Source: Firmicutes bacterium ASF500
Lineage (GTDB): Bacteria; Bacillota; Clostridia; Oscillospirales; Oscillospiraceae
Reading direction: 5' to 3'
Assembly: GCA_000492175.2 (NCBI GenBank)
Contig: CP097573.1
Coordinates: forward strand, 2,914,001-2,978,000
DNA length: 64,000 nucleotides
Shown here one piece after another: positions 51,024 to 60,590 of the stretch. Below the pieces are notes generated by a model that was not told the DNA's origin, did no database searches, and was given only the letters and a program-made list of their open reading frames with translations. The translations under genes and the position numbers were made by a program. Positions within the stretch are counted from its first letter, which is position 1. Every line of letters starts with the position of its first letter.

Positions 51024-51788
51024 TTGGACTGGCCTGCTCTGACTCTCTTTCTGTTCATCATCGGTCGAATGACCGGATGTGTGGCGTTTAACCCCCTTTT
51101 GGGACGTAGAGGCATCCCCTCAATGGTCAAGGCGGGGTTCATCCTGCTGCTGTCGATCTGCGTTTTTACCATTACCCCCGCCCCCCGGAGCTTTCCGGAG
51201 AGTATGCTGGGCCTGGTCCTGGTCTTTTTTCTGGAAATGTTCCTGGGCTATGTCCTGGGCCTGATCGTCAACCTGTTTTTTTATATCCCGCTGATGGCGG
51301 GCTCCATCATCGACATGCAGATGGGCCTGTCGATGGCCTCCACCTATGACCCCGCCTCCGGAATCCAGACGACGGCCACCTCCAATGTGCTGAACACCCT
51401 GATGTCCCTGTTGTTTTTTGTAGCCAACGGACATCAGACCCTGATTCGCATTTTTGTGACATCAGGCCGGGCGGTCCCCTACGGGGCGGTCGCCCTGGGA
51501 GAGGACCTGTACGGCGCTGTTTTGGAGATATTCATTGACTGCACCATCCTGGGCATCAAGCTGGCTATGCCAATTTTGGCGGCTGAGCTGATGGGACAGG
51601 TGGGCATGGGAATCCTGATGAAGGTCATTCCTCAGATTAACGTTTTCGTTATTAATATTGACCTGAAGCTGATTATCGGATTGGTTCTGGTTATGCTGCT
51701 GCTGGTGCCGTTCAGCCAGTTTTTGCTGGACGCGGAGATGCAGATGCTGGTCACGCTCCAGCGGACGCTGCCCCTTATGTCAGGCTGA
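51024..51788 (+). CDS. fliR: Flagellar export gate protein FliR
   Basis: 254 residues, six hydrophobic segments. It matches FliR in FIIGRMTGCVAFNPLLGRRG, the VLGLIVNLFFYIPLMAGSII stretch and MQMGLSMASTYDPASG. Start is TTG 51024, after GAGGAGGAA with correct spacing; the nearer ATG at 51019 is in another frame. Confidence 0.93.
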   Translation: MDWPALTLFLFIIGRMTGCVAFNPLLGRRGIPSMVKAGFILLLSICVFTITPAPRSFPESMLGLVLVFFLEMFLGYVLGLIVNLFFYIPLMAGSIIDMQMGLSMASTYDPASGIQTTATSNVLNTLMSLLFFVANGHQTLIRIFVTSGRAVPYGAVALGEDLYGAVLEIFIDCTILGIKLAMPILAAELMGQVGMGILMKVIPQINVFVINIDLKLIIGLVLVMLLLVPFSQFLLDAEMQMLVTLQRTLPLMSG

Positions 51789-51826
51789 CCCAACCGAACA
51801 CGGGCTGACAAAGGGGGGACACACCC

Positions 51827-52891
51827 ATGGCCGGCGACTCCAAAACCGAAAAGGCGACACCAAAACGGCGAAGAGACGAACGAAAAAAAGGTAACGTCCT
51901 CATGAGCAAGGACGCTGTGGGTGTGGCGACTCTGATCGGAAGCCTGTTTATGGTCCAGGTCATGAGCGGCGTCTTTCTGGACCAGATCAAATCCCTGTTT
52001 CACTTCTACTTTGCCCATATGGCCTCCGACAGTGTGAGCCTGCTTCCCAGTCTGATGAATGAGCTGGTTCGAACGACAGTGGTCACCTTCATAATTATGG
52101 TGGGGCCGTTTCTGGCCGTCACTGCCCTGCTGGCGGTGGGCGTGACCTTCTTTCAGACCAAGCTTCTGGTGACCACTGAGCCTCTGCGGCCCAAGTTCAG
52201 CCGCCTCAGCCCCCTCCAGGGCTTCAAACGCCTGTTTTCCCTCCGGAGCGTGATCGAGGCGGTTAAGGGCATCCTGAAGATTACAATTCTTCTTGTTCTA
52301 ATCTACAACTACTTCAAGGGCGCGGCCGAGGGCTTCAGCCGCTTCCTGGCTATGGAGCTGGGGCAGTCCTGCCGCATTCTCTTTGAGGAGATTGTCGCCC
52401 TTGTGATTCAGATCGCCATTGCGTTCGCGGTGCTGGCTTTCTTCGACTACCTCTATCAGTGGTGGGACTACGAGCGTCAGCTGAAAATGTCCAAACAGGA
52501 GATTAAGGAAGAATATAAGCAGACAGAAGGCGACCCCCAGGTTAAGGGAAAAATCAAGCAAATCCAGCGCCAGCGGGCCCAGCAGCGCATGATGCAGCAG
52601 GTGCCCCAGGCCGACGTAGTGATTCGTAACCCGACCCACTTTGCCGTAGCCCTGCGGTATAAGCCGGACCAGGACAACGCGCCTGTGGTGCTGGCTAAGG
52701 GCATGGACGAGCTGGCCCTGCGCATCGTCAAGGTAGCGGAGGAGCACGGGATTGCCACGGTGGAAAATGTCCCCCTGGCCCATGCCCTCTACGACGAGAC
52801 CGAGCTGGACCGGGAAATTCCCCCGGACCTGTACGGCCCCGTGGCCGAGGTGCTGGTCTACGTCCTCAAGCTGGACCGGGAGGTCCAATGA
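51827..52891 (+). CDS. flhB: Flagellar export switch protein FlhB
   Basis: 354 residues. N-terminal KTEKATPKRRRDERKKGNVL, four membrane segments, and a cytoplasmic domain with the self-cleaving NPTH motif at 268-271 (VVIRNPTHFAVAL). Cleavage there lets FliK switch export from hook to filament substrates. The ATG at 51827 follows GGGGG and is the usual family start. Confidence 0.95.
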   Translation: MAGDSKTEKATPKRRRDERKKGNVLMSKDAVGVATLIGSLFMVQVMSGVFLDQIKSLFHFYFAHMASDSVSLLPSLMNELVRTTVVTFIIMVGPFLAVTALLAVGVTFFQTKLLVTTEPLRPKFSRLSPLQGFKRLFSLRSVIEAVKGILKITILLVLIYNYFKGAAEGFSRFLAMELGQSCRILFEEIVALVIQIAIAFAVLAFFDYLYQWWDYERQLKMSKQEIKEEYKQTEGDPQVKGKIKQIQRQRAQQRMMQQVPQADVVIRNPTHFAVALRYKPDQDNAPVVLAKGMDELALRIVKVAEEHGIATVENVPLAHALYDETELDREIPPDLYGPVAEVLVYVLKLDREVQ

Positions 52892-52947
52892 ATTTGCGAG
52901 CAAGGCCCCTCGGGGCGTTTTGATAGACTCCGGGAAAGGATGAAACC

Positions 52948-55068
52948 ATGCGGCGTATTTTTCAAAACAGCATAGCACTGATGGTAGTGGTCATCGTCTT
53001 ATTCCTGATTGTTCCCCTGCCGGAATCCATTCTCGATATTTTGATTATTACCAATATCTCCCTGTCTATTGTGATCCTGATGGTCACCATGACCATCTCA
53101 GAGGCGCTGGAGTTCTCCATTTTTCCCTCGCTTCTGTTGATTACCACTCTGTTCCGGCTGGGCCTGAACGTGTCCACCACCCGGGCTATCCTGGGCTTTG
53201 AGGGCAACGGGGCCCCCGGCACGCCGGTCATTCAGACCTTTGGACAGCTGATTACTCAGGGCAATATCGTGCTGGGTATCATCATCTTCTTTATCATTGT
53301 GCTGGTGCAGTTCATCGTCATCACCAAGGGCGCTGAGCGCGTGGCCGAGGTGGCCGCCCGCTTCACCCTGGACGCCATGCCCGGCAAGCAGATGGCCATT
53401 GACGCCGACCTCTCTTCCGGACTGATTAACGAGCAGCAGGCCCGGGGGCGCCGGAGCAAAATCCAGCGGGAGGCCGACTTCTACGGCGCTATGGACGGCG
53501 CCACCAAGATCGTCAAGGGCGACGCCACCATGTCGCTGATTATCACCGCCATCAACCTGATCGGCGGCATCATCATCGGTTCCATCAACGGCGTGGGCGA
53601 CCTGGGCGCCGTGGCGCAGACCTACTCCATCGCCACCATCGGTGACGGCCTGGTCTCCCAGCTGCCCGCCCTGATGATCTCCACCGCCACCGGCATGATT
53701 GTCACCCGGTCGGTGTCCGATGGCAGTCTGAATGCCGACGTGATCCAGCAGTTTTCCCGTCAGCCCAGGGCTATCCTCACCGCGGGCGCGGTGCTGGTCA
53801 TTCTGGCCCTGATCCCCGGCACCCCCACTGTCCCCCTGATGGTGGTGGGCGTGGGTCTGGCTGCGTTCGGCTATCTGATGAGCGGCCGTCTGGAGCGCAG
53901 TGAGGCGGAGCAGATGCTCCAGCCCGAGGAGCCCCAGGAGAGCGACATTGTGGCGGCCGCGCCCAGCGAGACCGACTACTACAAGGACATCAACAACGTC
54001 TACGGGCTGCTCACCGTTGATCCCATCGAGATGGAGTTCGGCTACAGCCTGATTCCCATGGTGGACGAGAGCAGCGGCGGCAAGCTGATTTCCCGCATCG
54101 TGATTTTCCGCCGCCAGTACGCCCAGGATATGGGCTTCGTCATCCCCTCCATCCGCCTCCACGACTCCTCGGCGCTGGGAACCAACCAGTATGTGGTGAA
54201 GATTAAGGGCGAGGAGGTGGCCCGGGGCGAGATTCTGGTGGACTACTACCTGGCTCTGGAGCCCACCAACCCCGCTGGCGAGATCGACGGCATTGAGACC
54301 ATCGAACCCGCCTACGGCATCCCCTCCCGGTGGATTCTTCCCGAAAACAAGGAGATGGCGGAAATTTACGGCTACACCGTCATCGACCCCCTGTCCGTCA
54401 TGCAGACCCACCTGTCCGAGGTGGTCCGCCGCCACGCCTACGAGCTGCTGGGCCGGGCGGAGGTGATGCAGCTGGTGGAGAATTTGAAAAACTCCGCCCC
54501 CGAGCTGGTGGAGGAGGCCATTCCCAACGTGCTGTCCTACGCCAATCTGGAGCGCATTCTGCGCAACCTGCTGAAGGAGGGCGTCCCCATCCGGGACCTG
54601 GGCACCATTTTGGAGACGGCCATCGACTCCATGAGCAACACCAAGGACCTGGATATGGTGTGCGAGAACATCCGCGTGGCCCTGAGCCGGACCATTACCC
54701 GCCGCTTCTGCGAGCACGGCCAGCTCCGCGTGGTCACCCTGGACGCCGAGGTGGAGAAGCGGGTGATCGGCTCGCTGAGCAAGAACGAGCAGGGCATCTA
54801 CCTGGCCATGGGCCCCGACCTGATGCAGGGCATCGTCAACCAGCTGGCCGAGTATTTGAAAAAATTCAACGACCTGTCTCAGACCCCCATCGTCCTCACC
54901 AGTCAGGTCATCCGCGTCTACCTCAGCCGGATGCTGTCCCAGTTCTATCCCGGCGTCTATGTGCTCTCCTTTAACGAGATCACCAACGACGTGCAGATTC
55001 AATCCCTGGGCAACATCACCCTGGACACGGCCCCGGCCCGGCCTGAGAGAAGGGCGGCCCGGGTATGA
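52948..55068 (+). CDS. flhA: Flagellar export gate protein FlhA
   Basis: 706 residues. About eight membrane segments in the first 330 residues, the FHIPEP-type region (RFTLDAMPGKQMAIDADLSS, then SKIQREADFYGAMDGATKIV) and a large cytoplasmic domain that binds chaperones (YTVIDPLSVMQTHLSEVVRR, ERILRNLLKEGVPIRDLGTI). AAAGGATGAAACC precedes the ATG. The stop overlaps the sigma-28 start, with no flhF or flhG between, unlike Bacillus. Confidence 0.95.
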   Translation: MRRIFQNSIALMVVVIVLFLIVPLPESILDILIITNISLSIVILMVTMTISEALEFSIFPSLLLITTLFRLGLNVSTTRAILGFEGNGAPGTPVIQTFGQLITQGNIVLGIIIFFIIVLVQFIVITKGAERVAEVAARFTLDAMPGKQMAIDADLSSGLINEQQARGRRSKIQREADFYGAMDGATKIVKGDATMSLIITAINLIGGIIIGSINGVGDLGAVAQTYSIATIGDGLVSQLPALMISTATGMIVTRSVSDGSLNADVIQQFSRQPRAILTAGAVLVILALIPGTPTVPLMVVGVGLAAFGYLMSGRLERSEAEQMLQPEEPQESDIVAAAPSETDYYKDINNVYGLLTVDPIEMEFGYSLIPMVDESSGGKLISRIVIFRRQYAQDMGFVIPSIRLHDSSALGTNQYVVKIKGEEVARGEILVDYYLALEPTNPAGEIDGIETIEPAYGIPSRWILPENKEMAEIYGYTVIDPLSVMQTHLSEVVRRHAYELLGRAEVMQLVENLKNSAPELVEEAIPNVLSYANLERILRNLLKEGVPIRDLGTILETAIDSMSNTKDLDMVCENIRVALSRTITRRFCEHGQLRVVTLDAEVEKRVIGSLSKNEQGIYLAMGPDLMQGIVNQLAEYLKKFNDLSQTPIVLTSQVIRVYLSRMLSQFYPGVYVLSFNEITNDVQIQSLGNITLDTAPARPERRAARV

Positions 55069-55886
55069 GCGCGGGAGCGTCCTCCGCCAGGGGCGAAAAG
55101 CTGACCTGGACCCAGGAGGAGCTGGACGCCATGACCGCCGAGGAGCTGTTCCAGTCCTATAAGCGCACCGGGAATGAGGAGCTGAAATGGCCCCTGGTGA
55201 TGCGGTATGTGGGGCTGGTGAAGTCCATCGCCCTCCAGGTGAGGGGGGTGTACTCCAGCTTCGCCCAGGTGGACGACATCGTCAACGAGGGACTGCTGAC
55301 CCTGGCCGGAGCGGTGGACAAATTCGACCCGGACAAGGGCATCAAGTTTGAGACCTATGTCTCCAAGCGAATCCGAGGGGCGGTGATTGACCTGGCCCGG
55401 CGGCAGGACTGGGTACCCCGCAGCGTGCGCCGCAAGGCGCGGGACATTGATCAGGCCAGCAGCGAGCTGTTTTCCGAGCTGGGCCGCTACCCCACTGACC
55501 AGGAGATGGCCCAGCGGCTGGGTATCTCTGAGGGGCAGTATCAGGAGGATCTGGCAAATTCCTCCATGTGCAACGTCCTCTCTCTGGACGCCCTCTTCGA
55601 AGACCGGGAGCAGAACGGCGGCGCTGAGCTGCCCGACGGCGGGATGGACAGCCGTCCCGAGGATTCCATGCTCCGTCAGGAGCTGCTGGACACCTTGACG
55701 AAAGCCATTACCTCCCTGCGGGAAAATGAGCAGACGGTCATTTCCTTGTATTATCACAAAAACCTCAGCATGAAGGAGATCGCCCAGGTGATGGAGGTCA
55801 GTGAACCACGGATTTCCCAGCTCCATTCCAGGGCCATTCAGAAGCTGAAGCTTTATATGAACCAGTATATGACCGGCGGAGCATAA
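55065..55886 (+). CDS. sigD: RNA polymerase sigma-28 factor (SigD/FliA)
   Basis: 273 residues. Region 2: MRYVGLVKSIALQVRGVYSS + FAQVDDIVNEG; region 3: SVRRKARDIDQASSELFSEL; region 4: LRENEQTVISLYYHKNLSMK followed by EIAQVMEVSEPRISQLHSRA, the helix-turn-helix for the -35 TAAA box. Directs late genes such as flagellin; kept inactive by FlgM (27404). ATG overlaps the flhA stop by 4 bases. A matching consensus promoter occurs at 17581-17607. Confidence 0.95.
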   Translation: MSAGASSARGEKLTWTQEELDAMTAEELFQSYKRTGNEELKWPLVMRYVGLVKSIALQVRGVYSSFAQVDDIVNEGLLTLAGAVDKFDPDKGIKFETYVSKRIRGAVIDLARRQDWVPRSVRRKARDIDQASSELFSELGRYPTDQEMAQRLGISEGQYQEDLANSSMCNVLSLDALFEDREQNGGAELPDGGMDSRPEDSMLRQELLDTLTKAITSLRENEQTVISLYYHKNLSMKEIAQVMEVSEPRISQLHSRAIQKLKLYMNQYMTGGA

Positions 55887-55912
55887 GGCCGGGACGAGAG
55901 GAGTTTTGCGCT

Positions 55913-56671
55913 ATGATGAAAGGGTTTTACAACCTGACCTCCGGAATGCTGTCTCAGACCAGGCGGCTGGACGTGGTGGCCAACAATATCACCAACATTT
56001 CCACCGCCGGCTATAAGACCGAGATGTACACCGACCGCACCTTTGACGAGGTGATGGTCAGCCGCATCGGCAATAAGATCAAGAGCCCCTACGAGACCTT
56101 TGAAACATATCAGAGCCACATTCTGGCCCCTGACCATTTGTATACCGATTTCACCCAGAGCTATTTTGAGGAGACCAATCTGCCCCTGGACTTCGGCATC
56201 AACGGGGAGGGGTTTTTCGCCATCCAGATGGCCGACGAGAGCATCGCCTACACCCGGGCGGGCAGCTTCACTCTGGACAACGAGGGCTACCTGTGCCTGT
56301 CCGAGCTGGGCCGGGTGCTGGATCGGGACGGCAACCCCATCCAGCTGCCCACCGACTATATAAAGGCCGACGACCAGGGCAACCTCTTCGACATGTCTGA
56401 CGGCTATCTGGGCACCTTGGGCATCTTCCAGTTTGAGGACAACGGCGCCTTGGAGCGCAACGCCTACGGCCTGTTCACGGGCGAGAACGCCGAGGTCAAC
56501 GAGGAGGCCCGGGTCCTCCACAAGTGGGTGGAGCGGTCCAATGTGGACATGGTTCGGGAGATGGTCGGCATGATGTCCACCCAGCGGGCCCTCCAGAGCG
56601 CGGCCCAGATGAGCAAGATCTATGACGAGGTAATTCAGCGGGCCGTTAACGATATCGGCCGTCTGCAATAA
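55913..56671 (+). CDS. Flagellar hook-basal body (rod) protein, FlgF/FlgG family, first copy
   Basis: 252 residues. MMKGFYNLTSGMLSQTRRLD, VVANNITNISTAGYKTEMYT, LDFGINGEGFFAIQMADESI and the C-terminal MVREMVGMMSTQRALQSAAQ are rod-family motifs. Two consecutive genes of this kind match the FlgF/FlgG (FlhO/FlhP) distal-rod pair. Which is FlgF is not certain. GAGAGGAG precedes the ATG. Confidence 0.9.
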   Translation: MMKGFYNLTSGMLSQTRRLDVVANNITNISTAGYKTEMYTDRTFDEVMVSRIGNKIKSPYETFETYQSHILAPDHLYTDFTQSYFEETNLPLDFGINGEGFFAIQMADESIAYTRAGSFTLDNEGYLCLSELGRVLDRDGNPIQLPTDYIKADDQGNLFDMSDGYLGTLGIFQFEDNGALERNAYGLFTGENAEVNEEARVLHKWVERSNVDMVREMVGMMSTQRALQSAAQMSKIYDEVIQRAVNDIGRLQ

Positions 56672-56702
56672 TATATCCTAAAAGGAAAGGCGTGAGGATG
56701 CT

Positions 56703-57446
56703 ATGAATATGGCCTTCTTTACCGGCGCTGTGGGCGCCATTCAGCAGCAGCAGCGCATGAATGTCCAGGCCAACAACATCTCCAATGTAAACAACTACGG
56801 CTTTAAGGCGGAGCGGGCCACGTTCCATCATCTGATGTATGGCAATGTGACGGGCATCGATGAGGAGCGCCTGCCCAAGGGGGCGGGCACCAAGATGGCA
56901 AAGGCCAGCATAGACTTCTCCAACGACGGCTATCTGGAGACCGGACGCCTTTTCGATTTCGCCATTGAGGGCAAGGGCTTCTTCGCCCTGTTCGACCCGG
57001 AGAACGGAGAGATCAGCTATACCCGGGACGGCACCTTTGTCATGGCCTATTTCCCCTCTGACGAGGGGGAGACCGAGGCGGGCGGACTGCCCGACGGGGA
57101 GTGGCGGCTGTCCGACAACGAAGGGCGCTGCGTCCTGGACGGGGCGGGCAACTTCATCGTCATCGACCCCCAGGACCAAAAGGCGGAGCTGGAGCTGGGC
57201 GTGTTCGACTTCCTCATCTATGACGGAATGCTCCATGCTGACAGTGGCCGCTTTGTCCCTATCGAAAAGAACGGCGACCTGTATATGGGCGGCGGAACGG
57301 TGCGGCGGGGCTTTATCGAGGTCTCCAACGTGGACCTGAGCCAGGAGTTTATCAAGGTGATCGAGTCCCAGCGGGCCTACGGCAGCGCGCTGCGGGTGGT
57401 CCAGACCTCCGATGAGATAGAGCAGACCATCAACGGTCTGCGCTAA
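56703..57446 (+). CDS. flgG: Flagellar hook-basal body (rod) protein, FlgF/FlgG family, second copy
   Basis: 247 residues. MNMAFFTGAVGAIQQQQRMN, VQANNISNVNNYGFKAERAT, FAIEGKGFFALFDPENGEIS and a C-terminal VDLSQEFIKVIESQRAYGSA, which fits FlgG best. Forms the distal rod with its neighbour 31 bp upstream. AAAGGAAAGG precedes the ATG. Confidence 0.9.
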   Translation: MNMAFFTGAVGAIQQQQRMNVQANNISNVNNYGFKAERATFHHLMYGNVTGIDEERLPKGAGTKMAKASIDFSNDGYLETGRLFDFAIEGKGFFALFDPENGEISYTRDGTFVMAYFPSDEGETEAGGLPDGEWRLSDNEGRCVLDGAGNFIVIDPQDQKAELELGVFDFLIYDGMLHADSGRFVPIEKNGDLYMGGGTVRRGFIEVSNVDLSQEFIKVIESQRAYGSALRVVQTSDEIEQTINGLR

Positions 57447-57468
57447 CATAGAAAGGGGAGCTTAAAGT

Positions 57469-58092
57469 ATGATAAAGAATTACGATGAGTTGACCTCCCT
57501 GGAAATGGATACCCTGCGGGAGATCGGCAGCATCGGAACCGGCAACGCGGCCACCGCTCTGTCGCAAATGATGAACCGTCCGGTAAGAATTACCTTGCCA
57601 GAGGTGCGCATCATGGGGTATAATGAAGCGATTGAGTGGATTGGCGGACCGGAGGAGGTCACCGCCGGGGTCCTGGTGAAAATGAGCGGTGATGTGGGCG
57701 GCATCATGCTCTCGGTACAGAAGTTGGAGCTGGTCAACATTGTCCTGGAAACCATGCTGGGCGAGAGTGTCACTAGCTATGAGGGCCTGAACGAGCTGGC
57801 CCGCTCCGCTATGGTGGAAATCGGTAATATTATGATCTCCACCTTTATCAACGCCCTGTCCGGGCTGGCCGACCTGAACATCAAGCTGACCGTCCCCGCC
57901 TTTGCCGTGGACATGCAGGGCGCCATCCTGACGGTGCCTATGGCTGAGTATGGGGGCATGTCTGACTACCTGATGGCCATTGGCGGCAACTTTGTCTGCG
58001 ACGGCAAAGAGGTTCCGTGCCATGTACTGCTTTCTCCCGATCTGCGGTCTCTGGATTTCTTATTAAGGAAGCTGGGCGTTAGCGATGGCTGA
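57469..58092 (+). CDS. cheC: CheY-P phosphatase CheC
   Basis: 207 residues with two ExxN catalytic centres: LREIGSIGTGNAATALSQMM and ARSAMVEIGNIMISTFINAL. Dephosphorylates CheY-P and binds CheD. Its stop overlaps the cheD start by 8 bases, so the two partners are coupled. Preceded by GAAAGGGGAGC. Confidence 0.94.
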   Translation: MIKNYDELTSLEMDTLREIGSIGTGNAATALSQMMNRPVRITLPEVRIMGYNEAIEWIGGPEEVTAGVLVKMSGDVGGIMLSVQKLELVNIVLETMLGESVTSYEGLNELARSAMVEIGNIMISTFINALSGLADLNIKLTVPAFAVDMQGAILTVPMAEYGGMSDYLMAIGGNFVCDGKEVPCHVLLSPDLRSLDFLLRKLGVSDG

Positions 58093-58570
58093 TAGCAGGC
58101 TGACGGTGGGTATTGCTGATATGAAGCTTTTGCAGGGCAGCGGCCTTTTGGTGACCTACGCCCTGGGCTCCTGCATCGGCCTGTGCTTCCACGACCCCAG
58201 GCTCCGCCTGGGCGCGTTGCTGCACATTATGCTCCCCCTCAACATGGAGACGGGACGGACCCACCCAATGAAATACGCGGACAGCGGGATCAAGGAGACG
58301 TTAAAGCAGTTGGAGGCCAAGGGGGGCTCGCGCTCCCGGATTACGGTGAAGATTGCCGGCGGGGCCAAGATGTTCGAGGTTTCTGGCGCGGGCGGTCTGG
58401 GCAACATTGGACAGCGGAATATTGAGAGCGTCCACGCCGTTCTGCGGCGGGAAAACATCCGCCTGATCGGCGAGCACACCGGGGGGACTGTGGCCCGGAC
58501 TATGCTCTTCGATGTGGTCAGCGGCCAGGCGTGTATCCGCTCCTACGGACAGAAGGATATCATTTTTTAA
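58085..58570 (+). CDS. cheD: Chemoreceptor glutamine deamidase CheD
   Basis: 161 residues. The catalytic triad is present: Thr24, Cys30 (YALGSCIGLCFHD) and His47 (GALLHIMLP), plus KIAGGAKMF. It deamidates receptor glutamines and stimulates CheC. The usual ATG overlaps cheC. Confidence 0.94.
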   Translation: MADSRLTVGIADMKLLQGSGLLVTYALGSCIGLCFHDPRLRLGALLHIMLPLNMETGRTHPMKYADSGIKETLKQLEAKGGSRSRITVKIAGGAKMFEVSGAGGLGNIGQRNIESVHAVLRRENIRLIGEHTGGTVARTMLFDVVSGQACIRSYGQKDIIF

Positions 58571-58635
58571 CGCTTTACATAAGAAGCCCAAGCGCGCGAA
58601 GGGGCGCAGCCTAAATAGAGTGAGGAGTGTCAGCA

Positions 58636-59565
58636 ATGGCAGAGGTACATAACAGCGGTATCCTTTTGGAGTCCGGCACCAACGAAATTGAGATCATGGA
58701 ATTTACCATCGACGGAAGCCTGTATGGGATCAATGTGGCAAAGGTGCGCGAGATCATCTTGTCCGCGCCGGTCAAGATCATGCCCCACGCCCATCCGGCG
58801 GTGGAGGGCATTTTCAAGCCGAGAGACGCTGTGATTACTGTCGTGGACCTGCCCAAATACCTGGGCGTGGAGAAGGACAAGGGCGAGAAGGACCTCTTTA
58901 TCATCACCAACTTCAACAAGATGTTCATCGCCTTCCGGGTCCACACCGTGGTGGGGATCAGCCGCATCTCCTGGACAGACATCCACAAGCCGGACAAGAC
59001 GGTGTCCGGCGGCTCCGAGGGGGTGGCGACCGGTATCGCTCAGTGCGGCGAGGACCTGGTTACTATCCTGGACTTCGAGCGCATTGTGGCTGAGATCGCC
59101 CCCGAGACCACCATCCAGATGGATGAGATCAACAGAATGGGCCCCCGAGACCGCAGGGGAGAGGCCATATGGATCGCGGAGGACTCCATCCTCCTGTCCA
59201 GAATGATTGAAGACTGCCTGCACAAGGCGGGGTATGTCAACCTGAAGATGTTCCCCAACGGGCGGGAGCTGTGGGAGGCCCTGAACGCCCTGCCTGAGGA
59301 GGGCGATCTGTCCGAGAAGGTGGCCCTGGTGATTACCGATATTGAGATGCCCCAGATGGACGGCCACCGGCTGACCAAGCTGATTAAGAGCACGGCCAGA
59401 TTCCAGGGTATCCCGCTGATTATCTTCTCCTCGCTGATCAGCGAGGAAATGCGGATCAAGGGCCGTCAGCTGGGCGCTGACGAGCAGATGAGCAAGCCTG
59501 AGATCGGCCACCTGGTGGACGTGATGGATCACCTTTTGGAGGACAAGAGAAAAAAGAAGAAATAA
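58636..59565 (+). CDS. cheV: Chemotaxis coupling protein CheV (CheW-receiver)
   Basis: 309 residues. CheW-like N-terminal domain (EFTIDGSLYGINVAKVREII, MPHAHPAVEGIFKPRDAVIT) and a C-terminal receiver domain (IWIAEDSILLSRMIEDCLHK, phosphorylation Asp in LVITDIEMPQMDG, final Lys in MSKPEIGHL). Couples receptors to CheA and helps adaptation. Last gene of the operon; the coding density stops here and AT-rich foreign DNA starts within about 20 bp. ATG 58636 follows GAGGAG. Confidence 0.93.
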   Translation: MAEVHNSGILLESGTNEIEIMEFTIDGSLYGINVAKVREIILSAPVKIMPHAHPAVEGIFKPRDAVITVVDLPKYLGVEKDKGEKDLFIITNFNKMFIAFRVHTVVGISRISWTDIHKPDKTVSGGSEGVATGIAQCGEDLVTILDFERIVAEIAPETTIQMDEINRMGPRDRRGEAIWIAEDSILLSRMIEDCLHKAGYVNLKMFPNGRELWEALNALPEEGDLSEKVALVITDIEMPQMDGHRLTKLIKSTARFQGIPLIIFSSLISEEMRIKGRQLGADEQMSKPEIGHLVDVMDHLLEDKRKKKK

Positions 59566-59655
59566 AAAAGAAGCAAAAAACCGGCCGTATGATAGCTACT
59601 CATAAAACAGTATCAAGTAACAAACTGAAATAGGGTAACTGCCATACAGGGTGCA

Positions 59656-59699
59656 GAAAAAGACAAGTAAGAAACAAACCGTTTCTTGCCTGTCTTTTT
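59656..59699. terminator. Hairpin, probable terminator
   Basis: AAAAAGACAAGTAAGAAAC pairs with GTTTCTTGCCTGTCTTTTT around AAACC: about 18 pairs with one or two mismatches and T-runs at both ends. Confidence 0.6.
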
Positions 59700-59890
59700 C
59701 ATTTTGTTACGCAATAGAACGCCGTTTTTGAAGGCAGACATATAAAACCCTTGCCCCGTCATATCAATGCTCACAAAGCCGCATAAATCAATAACAAAAT
59801 ACCCCCTATTGCGTAACAATCCCCATAATAAATTGAGGGCGAAAGCAGTTTACTGATTTCGTCCTCTTGACTACCCACAAGCAAAGGCGG

Positions 59891-59943
59891 GAAAAGCTGT
59901 CAAGGGCGCATAGCGCGAAGTTTACCCTTGACAGCTTTTCCTG
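59891..59943. terminator. Long inverted repeat, probable terminator
   Basis: GGGAAAAGCTGTCAAGGG and its complement CCTTGACAGCTTTTCC around a 19-nt loop, downstream of the Orf8-like gene on the minus strand. Confidence 0.6.
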
Positions 59944-59956
59944 TCTTTGCTACTTC

Positions 59957-60160
59957 CTATCGGTCGAAGCGGAATTTCAATATGGCTTCAACCAATTTTG
60001 CTTTTAACCTGTCCTGTGTATCGTCATTGATATGCCCCTTATACATAGACAGGTATTTGATGTGTGCGGTGTAGTGCCGCAATACTGCGTCTACCGCTTC
60101 CGGCTCTCCTGCAACGGCTTTTTCGATTACTTCAAAAGGTATCAGCTTTTTGTTCCTCAT
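59957..60160 (-). CDS. Tn916 Orf8-like helix-turn-helix domain protein
   Basis: 67 residues: MRNKKLIPFEVIEKAVAGEP followed by AVDAVLRHYTAHIKYLS, with a C-terminal LKAKLVEAILKFRF. This matches the short Orf8-type proteins of Tn916-family elements, encoded next to Orf7. It overlaps the end of the sigma-like gene by 29 bases on the same strand. Its role in the element is unclear. Confidence 0.75.
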   Translation of the reverse strand: MRNKKLIPFEVIEKAVAGEPEAVDAVLRHYTAHIKYLSMYKGHINDDTQDRLKAKLVEAILKFRFDR

Positions 60161-60590
60161 GTTCCAATCTCTCCCATTCTTTCCGTAACTGTTTCAGCGC
60201 AACATTTCTTCTGTGGTTTATCGTACTTCTGCAACGCCCGTACAGCCTGCCGATTGCTTCATCACGATAACCGATGAAGTAATATAGCAACAAAACTTCT
60301 TGCCTTAACTCCGGCAATTTTGATAATGCCGTTGCTAACCGTTCATCATCAACGATAACTTCCTTTCCCAATACAAGAAATGCGGTCGGCTTGTCCTGCT
60401 TTTCAAAGTAACTGTCCATAACAGACGGTTCAAAATATCGTTCCGACATCAGATAGTCAAGGGATATTTCCCGTTCCATTTTCCGCTTCAAATCCCGCCA
60501 TGCGTTTATGGCTTCATGGCGCAGGACAACCTTGCAGAACGCATGAAACACATATTCGATATGTTCCATGAATTGTTCAGAATATCTCAT
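60132..60590 (-). CDS. Tn916 Orf7-like sigma-70 family regulator
   Basis: 152 residues. The C-terminal half is a sigma region 4: ATALSKLPELRQEVLLLYYF, then YRDEAIGRLYGRCRSTINHR, a helix-turn-helix. Region 2 is not obvious. Proteins of this kind control transfer genes in Tn916-like elements. AAGGGGGTGAGAGAA precedes the ATG. The neighbouring Orf8 homologue supports origin from such an element. Confidence 0.78.
   Translation of the reverse strand: MRYSEQFMEHIEYVFHAFCKVVLRHEAINAWRDLKRKMEREISLDYLMSERYFEPSVMDSYFEKQDKPTAFLVLGKEVIVDDERLATALSKLPELRQEVLLLYYFIGYRDEAIGRLYGRCRSTINHRRNVALKQLRKEWERLEHEEQKADTF

Noticed and set aside
53098..55002. 634-codon open frame on the minus strand
   Set aside because: Antisense of flhA, His/Gln/Leu-rich low-complexity product. 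Similar shadows occur opposite fliK, flotillin, fliF and the amylase and were left out for the same reason.
59613..59819. 68-codon minus-strand frame in the island
   Set aside because: It runs across a strong terminator-like hairpin, has no clear ribosome binding site and no recognisable domain. It might be a real element gene, but evidence is lacking.
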